From NCBI GenBank assembly GCA_019244165.1, contig JAFATA010000031.1:39428-103427 (forward strand): a DNA stretch of 64,000 nucleotides, in the 5' to 3' direction. Every line of letters begins with the position of its first letter. Positions within the stretch are counted from its first letter, which is position 1. Below, piece by piece: positions 63,801 to 64,000 of this stretch. The translations under genes and the position numbers were made by a program. Source of the DNA: Pseudonocardiales bacterium. GTDB taxonomy: Bacteria; Actinomycetota; Actinomycetes; Mycobacteriales; Pseudonocardiaceae. The notes beneath the pieces are model-generated. The model saw only the letters and a program-made list of their open reading frames with translations. It had not been told where the DNA came from and searched no databases.

Positions 63801-64000
63801 TCACCTGCGCCCGGCGCACCCATCTGGACAGCCAGTCAAGATCCATCGATACAATCAGACCCGATTCCGCGAGTAGCGGCGTGAGGTGATCTTCAGTCTC
63901 GTTTGTTGATCTTTTGGTGGTTGTTTTCGGGTGGTGGGCAGGCTGGGGGCCCGAGTGTCGCCTCGGGTGGCGGGTTCCGGGGTGCGCAGGGCGTGGTGGC
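63801..64000 (+). other. Terminal stretch without a supported gene
   Basis: About 200 bp to the window end, with a GT-rich run from 63900 on. No frame with recognisable homology and no RNA gene were seen; a gene crossing the window edge cannot be excluded. Confidence 0.4.

Overview
The window looks like a chromosome segment of a high-GC actinomycete, most likely Pseudonocardiales. Supporting signs are many GTG starts, the qcrCAB/ctaC-ctaE-ctaF respiratory set, GarA, PimB', PknL, a phosphofructokinase of the Amycolatopsis methanolica PPi-dependent type, and a 13E12/DUF222 HNH gene. From memory of gene order, much of it runs parallel to Mycobacterium tuberculosis. Bases 7.5-14.7 kb match the Rv1832-Rv1822 neighbourhood (gcvP, MerR, nuclease, FtsR, garA, gcvH, pgsA). 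Bases 24.9-61.1 kb match the Rv2175c-Rv2215 neighbourhood (pknL to sucB). The genus cannot be named from the sequence alone.

Layout. 0-7.3 kb is accessory: two decayed genes, a DUF6247 protein, a PQQ-type beta-propeller protein followed by an orphan PqqC-like protein, and two leaderless cell-wall-hydrolase-like proteins (DUF4185/GH183 and DUF1906). 7.5-15.5 kb holds the glycine-cleavage genes gcvP and gcvH, with a glycine riboswitch before gcvP, interleaved with regulators (two MerR proteins, GarA). 15.6-24.9 kb is mixed: a methyltransferase, a membrane Ser/Thr kinase, a DUF3516 helicase, a decayed Nudix gene, a frameshifted HNH gene, and the first copy of a small inverted-repeat element. 24.9-41 kb carries Rv2175c/pknL, aroG, pfkA, an exoribonuclease, lipid genes (plsC, fadD15, pimB'), two NlpC/P60 hydrolase paralogues and trpD. 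Between the hydrolases lie a c-di-AMP riboswitch, a second copy of the small element and a truncated FxLD-type methyltransferase. 41-49 kb is the respiratory supercomplex block plus asnB. 49-61 kb holds an A-type Fe-S protein, cobUTS, ilvE, a vapBC insertion, gcvT, pepA, lpd and sucB. 61-64 kb is accessory again: a shortened TIR-STAND-WD40 protein and a twice-frameshifted HTH regulator.

How the genes work together. Glycine cleavage (P, H and T proteins, plus Lpd as possible L protein), 2-oxoacid oxidation (Lpd/SucB) and GarA all meet at 2-oxoglutarate and one-carbon metabolism. qcrCAB, ctaE, ctaC and ctaF give most of a bcc-aa3 oxidase supercomplex (ctaD is not in the window). PimB', PlsC, FadD15, PgsA and the NlpC/P60 proteins serve the envelope, with peptidoglycan hydrolysis apparently under c-di-AMP control.

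The most unusual items are: (i) a ~175-bp element with ~28-bp terminal inverted repeats, present twice, one copy abutting the break in a lanthipeptide-type methyltransferase; (ii) a PqqC-like protein with several catalytic residues replaced, next to a propeller protein that carries a six-repeat domain nested inside it; (iii) a perfect 46-bp palindrome holding the stop codons of both convergent genes; (iv) a GarA lacking the PknG-site threonine; and (v) a TIR-STAND-WD40 protein collapsed to two near-identical WD repeats.
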